Below are positions 6,052 through 7,531 of a stretch of 7,531 nucleotides of DNA, piece after piece (the first letter of the stretch is position 1; every line of letters starts with the position of its first letter). The notes beneath the pieces are model-generated. The model had not been told where the DNA came from and searched no databases. It worked only from the letters and a program-made list of their open reading frames with translations. Made by a program: the position numbers and the translations under genes. Source of the stretch: Betaproteobacteria bacterium (GTDB lineage: Bacteria; Pseudomonadota; Gammaproteobacteria; Burkholderiales; Burkholderiaceae_C); the NCBI GenBank assembly GCA_009923895.1, contig RFSP01000086.1, positions 1-7,531 on the forward strand. Reading direction: 5' to 3'.

Positions 6052-7037
6052 TTGATCGCGATCACACGCTCCCAATCACGCTTGTCAAGCTGCATGGATG
6101 GGAAGTCGATGGCCTTGAGAACGCGCTGTTGGAACTCGTTACGGTCGACCGTGATGATGTTGATTCCCTTTTTGCGGAACTCGTCCACCAACTCACCTTC
6201 GCGCTTGCGGATTTCTTGCGTGGCCTTTTCAGCGGCCTCTTGGGAAATGTCAGTGAACAGTTTTTGCTCGGCAGGGCTGAGGCGCGCCATCATCGATGGT
6301 GACACCACGGTAAGCAGCGCATCGGCAATGTGGCCGGTGAGGATGATGTGCTTTTGCACCTCATAGAACTTCTTGGCTTCAATGGTGGGCAACGGGTTTT
6401 CTTGGGCGTCTACCGTTCCGTTTTGAAGAGCCAAGTAGACCTCGGCAAACGCAATGGGTGTGGGGTTGGCGCCGCAGGCGCGAGGCAGTGCGGTGTATGC
6501 CGGGGCGTCGGGCACGCGCATCTTCATGCCCTTCATTTCATCGCAGTTCTTAAAAGGCTTGTTGCTCGTGCTGTGGCGCACGCCGTAGTAAGTGAGCGCG
6601 GTCACCGTGTTGCCACCACTGCCCTTTTTGTAGCCCTCAGCGAGTTCTTTGAAGATGTCGCTCTTGGCGTATTTGAGTACGTGGTCGGCGTCGCGAAAGG
6701 TAAAGGGGTAGTAACTGACTGCCAGGCGCGGAAAGGATCGTGCGGCAAACGACGCGCCCGTGAGGATGACATCGACAGTGCCCAGTTGAAGGCCTTGGTT
6801 GATGTCACTTTCCTTCCCGAGGCTGGAGGCCGGGAAGACCTGAATTTCGAACTTGCCGTTGGTGCGCTTTTTGAATTCGTCGGCCGCCCAAACGGACCAG
6901 CGGTGATACGGCTCAGATGCTTCATACACATGCGCCCACTTGAGCTTGGTTTGGGCCTGCGCGGGTGCCGCGATACCCATCATGCCGGTGGCCAAGGCGG
7001 CAAGGACGAGGACCTGGTGGGCAATTCTTCGGTTCAT
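6048..7037 (-). CDS. dctP: TRAP transporter substrate-binding protein (DctP)
   Basis: A 329-residue periplasmic solute-binding protein that captures an organic acid and delivers it to DctQM. Residues 1-29 are a signal peptide (MNRR, hydrophobic core, cleavage after APAQAQ), leaving a mature protein starting TKLKWAHVYEASEPYH. Family features: FPASSLGKESDINQGLQLG (68-86), YYGVRHSTSNKPF (150-162), MKGMKMRVPDAPAYTALP (168-185) with Arg174, the presumed carboxylate-binding Arg of TRAP binding proteins, then FAEVYLALQNGTVDAQENPL (197-216). Cys165 and Cys188 are the only cysteines and flank the Arg174 segment, so a disulfide is possible. The ATG at 7037 has an excellent AAGGAGA site on the minus strand; the frame extends to 7196 but that part is the untranslated leader. 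It is the first gene of the operon. Ligand identity cannot be read from sequence. Confidence 0.96.
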   Translation of the reverse strand: MNRRIAHQVLVLAALATGMMGIAAPAQAQTKLKWAHVYEASEPYHRWSVWAADEFKKRTNGKFEIQVFPASSLGKESDINQGLQLGTVDVILTGASFAARSFPRLAVSYYPFTFRDADHVLKYAKSDIFKELAEGYKKGSGGNTVTALTYYGVRHSTSNKPFKNCDEMKGMKMRVPDAPAYTALPRACGANPTPIAFAEVYLALQNGTVDAQENPLPTIEAKKFYEVQKHIILTGHIADALLTVVSPSMMARLSPAEQKLFTDISQEAAEKATQEIRKREGELVDEFRKKGINIITVDRNEFQQRVLKAIDFPSMQLDKRDWERVIAIK

Positions 7038-7042
7038 GCGTG

Positions 7043-7049
7043 TCTCCTT
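7043..7049 (-). promoter_or_regulatory. Ribosome-binding site fixing the dctP start
   Basis: AAGGAGA on the minus strand, 5 bases before the ATG at 7037. It is near-consensus and directly followed by a signal-peptide start, so it rules out the upstream in-frame ATG at 7196. Confidence 0.85.
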
Positions 7050-7161
7050 GATTGAAGCGTGCGCGGGTTCTTTGCCCGCAGTGCGTGGCGCATGGTGACA
7101 GGTTCGGGTCTGGCTCCGCACTGGGCCTAACCCTGAATCACGCATCTCGAGCGGCGTGGGT

Positions 7162-7175
7162 GGCACCGCGGTGCC
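7162..7175. promoter_or_regulatory. 14-bp perfect palindrome upstream of the TRAP operon (possible operator)
   Basis: GGCACCGCGGTGCC is a perfect inverted repeat, 125-138 bp upstream of the dctP start and between the tRNA terminator and the operon. Position and symmetry suit a LacI-, GntR- or IclR-type operator, families that often control sugar-acid operons. GC-rich DNA forms such palindromes by chance more readily, so this is tentative. Confidence 0.35.
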
Positions 7176-7194
7176 CAGGGCATGGATCTCGTGC

Positions 7195-7221
7195 AAATGA
7201 AAACACCCGACGGAGGTCGGG
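7195..7221 (-). terminator. Rho-independent terminator downstream of the tRNA-Phe remnant
   Basis: On the minus strand CCCGAC-CTCC-GTCGGG forms a 6-bp stem with a 4-base loop (7206-7221), followed by TGTTTTCATTT. The other side is also T-rich when read on the plus strand (CGATTGTTTT), so it may work in both directions. It lies 9 bp beyond the CCA end of the tRNA fragment and looks like the original tRNA-Phe terminator. It would insulate the TRAP operon from transcription coming from the right. Confidence 0.75.
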
Positions 7222-7230
7222 CGATTGTTT

Positions 7231-7275
7231 TGGTGGCCAAGCGCGGAATCGAACCACCGACACGCGGATTTTCAG
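7231..7275 (-). pseudogene. 3' half of a tRNA-Phe gene (truncated; attachment-site-like)
   Basis: Read on the minus strand this is anticodon loop CTGAAAA (anticodon GAA at 7271-7273), 3' anticodon stem TCCGC, variable loop GTGTC, T arm GGTGG-TTCGATT-CCGCG, acceptor 3' strand CTTGGCC, then ACCA. No 5' half exists: the bases to the right (CGCGT on the minus strand, 7276-7280) do not pair with TCCGC, and no D arm or 5' acceptor strand follows. The outer T-stem pair 49:65 is G-G, a sign of decay. The breakpoint at the anticodon loop is where tyrosine integrases of one major subclass recombine, so this may be the distal attachment site of an integrated element. Confidence 0.85.
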
Positions 7276-7318
7276 ACGCGGCCCCGAAACTTCTAGAACT
7301 TGCATTTCAAGAGGATGC

Positions 7319-7341
7319 ATCGTCGATAAAGTGAGGTGCGC
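7319..7341. repeat. 23-bp long-range direct repeat, right copy
   Basis: Matches 1138-1160 at 22 of 23 positions in the same orientation (T at 7323 against C at 1142). It lies 43 bp to the right of the tRNA-Phe fragment and 281 bp upstream of dctP, beyond the terminator, so it is not placed to act as a dctP promoter element. Confidence 0.85.
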
Positions 7342-7393
7342 AGCGCCCAGCGATCGTGCCCGACGCTGCTGCCGAAAGTTCTAAACGCTGCGC
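7338..7393. repeat. Inverted repeat downstream of the right-edge gene
   Basis: GCGCAGCG (7338-7345) and CGCTGCGC (7386-7393) are perfect 8-bp inverted arms separated by 40 bases, directly downstream of the partial gene's stop codon. It could stabilise or end that transcript but has no T tract. It overlaps the end of the 23-bp repeat. Confidence 0.4.
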
Positions 7394-7396
7394 GAT

Positions 7397-7531
7397 TTAT
7401 TTCGCGAAACCCGCACGCACCTTGGATGACGCTGCGTCGATGGCTGCGTCAAGCTCACCTGCCAAGACAGCTGCCTTGATCAAGTCCAGCGTGGCTGCAA
7501 GGTCGCGCTCGCTGGCTACTTCAACGGCGTA
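7397..7531 (-). CDS. C-terminal end of an unrecognised protein (partial)
   Basis: The minus strand is open from the window edge to a TAA at 7397-7399, giving 44 codons. The peptide is Ala-, Asp- and Glu-rich and looks helical (for example ERDLAATLDLIKAAVLAG, then SSKVRAGFAK at the end). The amphipathic helical character and codon use in frame support real coding, but I do not recognise the family and would not name a function. It lacks the HxxR/Tyr pattern expected at the end of a tyrosine integrase. The gene body is outside the window. Confidence 0.65.
   Translation of the reverse strand, partial: YAVEVASERDLAATLDLIKAAVLAGELDAAIDAASSKVRAGFAK

Larger units (their letters stand above)
7038..7194 (-). 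promoter_or_regulatory. Leader and presumed promoter region of the TRAP operon
   Basis: The operon promoter should lie here because a terminator closes the region on the upstream side and all downstream junctions are tight. I find no convincing sigma-70 -35/-10 pair, so the start of transcription is unplaced. A small hairpin is possible in the leader (GCGGG at 7063-7067 pairing with CCCGC at 7075-7079). No riboswitch recognised. The open frame through this interval on the minus strand has no family similarity I can see and overlaps the control signals. Confidence 0.5.

Noticed and set aside
7038..7196. 53-residue N-terminal extension of DctP
   Set aside because: A signal peptide and a near-consensus ribosome-binding site mark the start at 7037; the upstream part contains the palindrome and leader.
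7231..7310. Complete tRNA gene
   Set aside because: The 5' acceptor strand, D arm and 5' anticodon stem are absent, and the outer T-stem pair is mismatched.
7138..7320. 60-residue minus-strand open frame with PRLKIRVSVVRFRAWPP
   Set aside because: It is a translation of the tRNA-Phe fragment and the terminator, not a protein gene.

Overview
The window looks like chromosomal DNA from a GC-rich betaproteobacterium, most likely Burkholderiales and perhaps Comamonadaceae. This rests on the overall GC-rich coding, the gene families present, and a tRNA-Phe remnant whose acceptor stem (CTTGGCC-ACCA) and TGAAAATCCGCG segment match the Burkholderiales form as I remember it. The taxonomic call is an inference; no marker gene is present.

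All supported genes lie on the minus strand, so they read from right to left. From the right edge: (i) 7397-7531, the last 44 codons of an unrecognised protein; (ii) 7195-7341, a recombination-scar-like interval with a 23-bp repeat copy, the 3' half of a tRNA-Phe gene (7231-7275) and a rho-independent terminator just downstream of it; (iii) 7038-7194, the leader and presumed promoter region of an operon; (iv) 1463-7037, a tightly packed five-gene operon encoding a TRAP transporter (dctP, dctQ, dctM), a full-length UxaA-family sugar-acid dehydratase and an LDH2-family NAD(P)-dependent hydroxyacid/ketoacid oxidoreductase; (v) 1116-1462, a repeat-rich intergenic region; (vi) 66-1115, a separate exported alpha/beta hydrolase of the dienelactone hydrolase type; (vii) 1-83, another copy of the dispersed repeat found at 1347-1447.

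The operon reads as a minimal uptake-and-catabolism unit. DctP binds a carboxylate in the periplasm, DctQM import it with a sodium or proton gradient, the UxaA-family enzyme probably dehydrates a sugar acid to a 2-keto-3-deoxy acid, and the LDH2-family enzyme interconverts a 2-hydroxy acid and 2-keto acid. The spacings (4-bp overlap, 9, 13 and 31 bp) support co-transcription. The substrate cannot be read from the sequence, and no kinase, aldolase or regulator lies in the window.

The most notable non-coding signals are the truncated tRNA-Phe, which begins at the anticodon loop as an integrase attachment-site remnant would; a 22/23-bp direct repeat at 1138-1160 and 7319-7341 that brackets the operon; and two copies of a 38-bp dispersed repeat with degenerate tandem tails that bracket the hydrolase gene. 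I see no complete mobile element, CRISPR array or clearly new defence or biosynthetic system.
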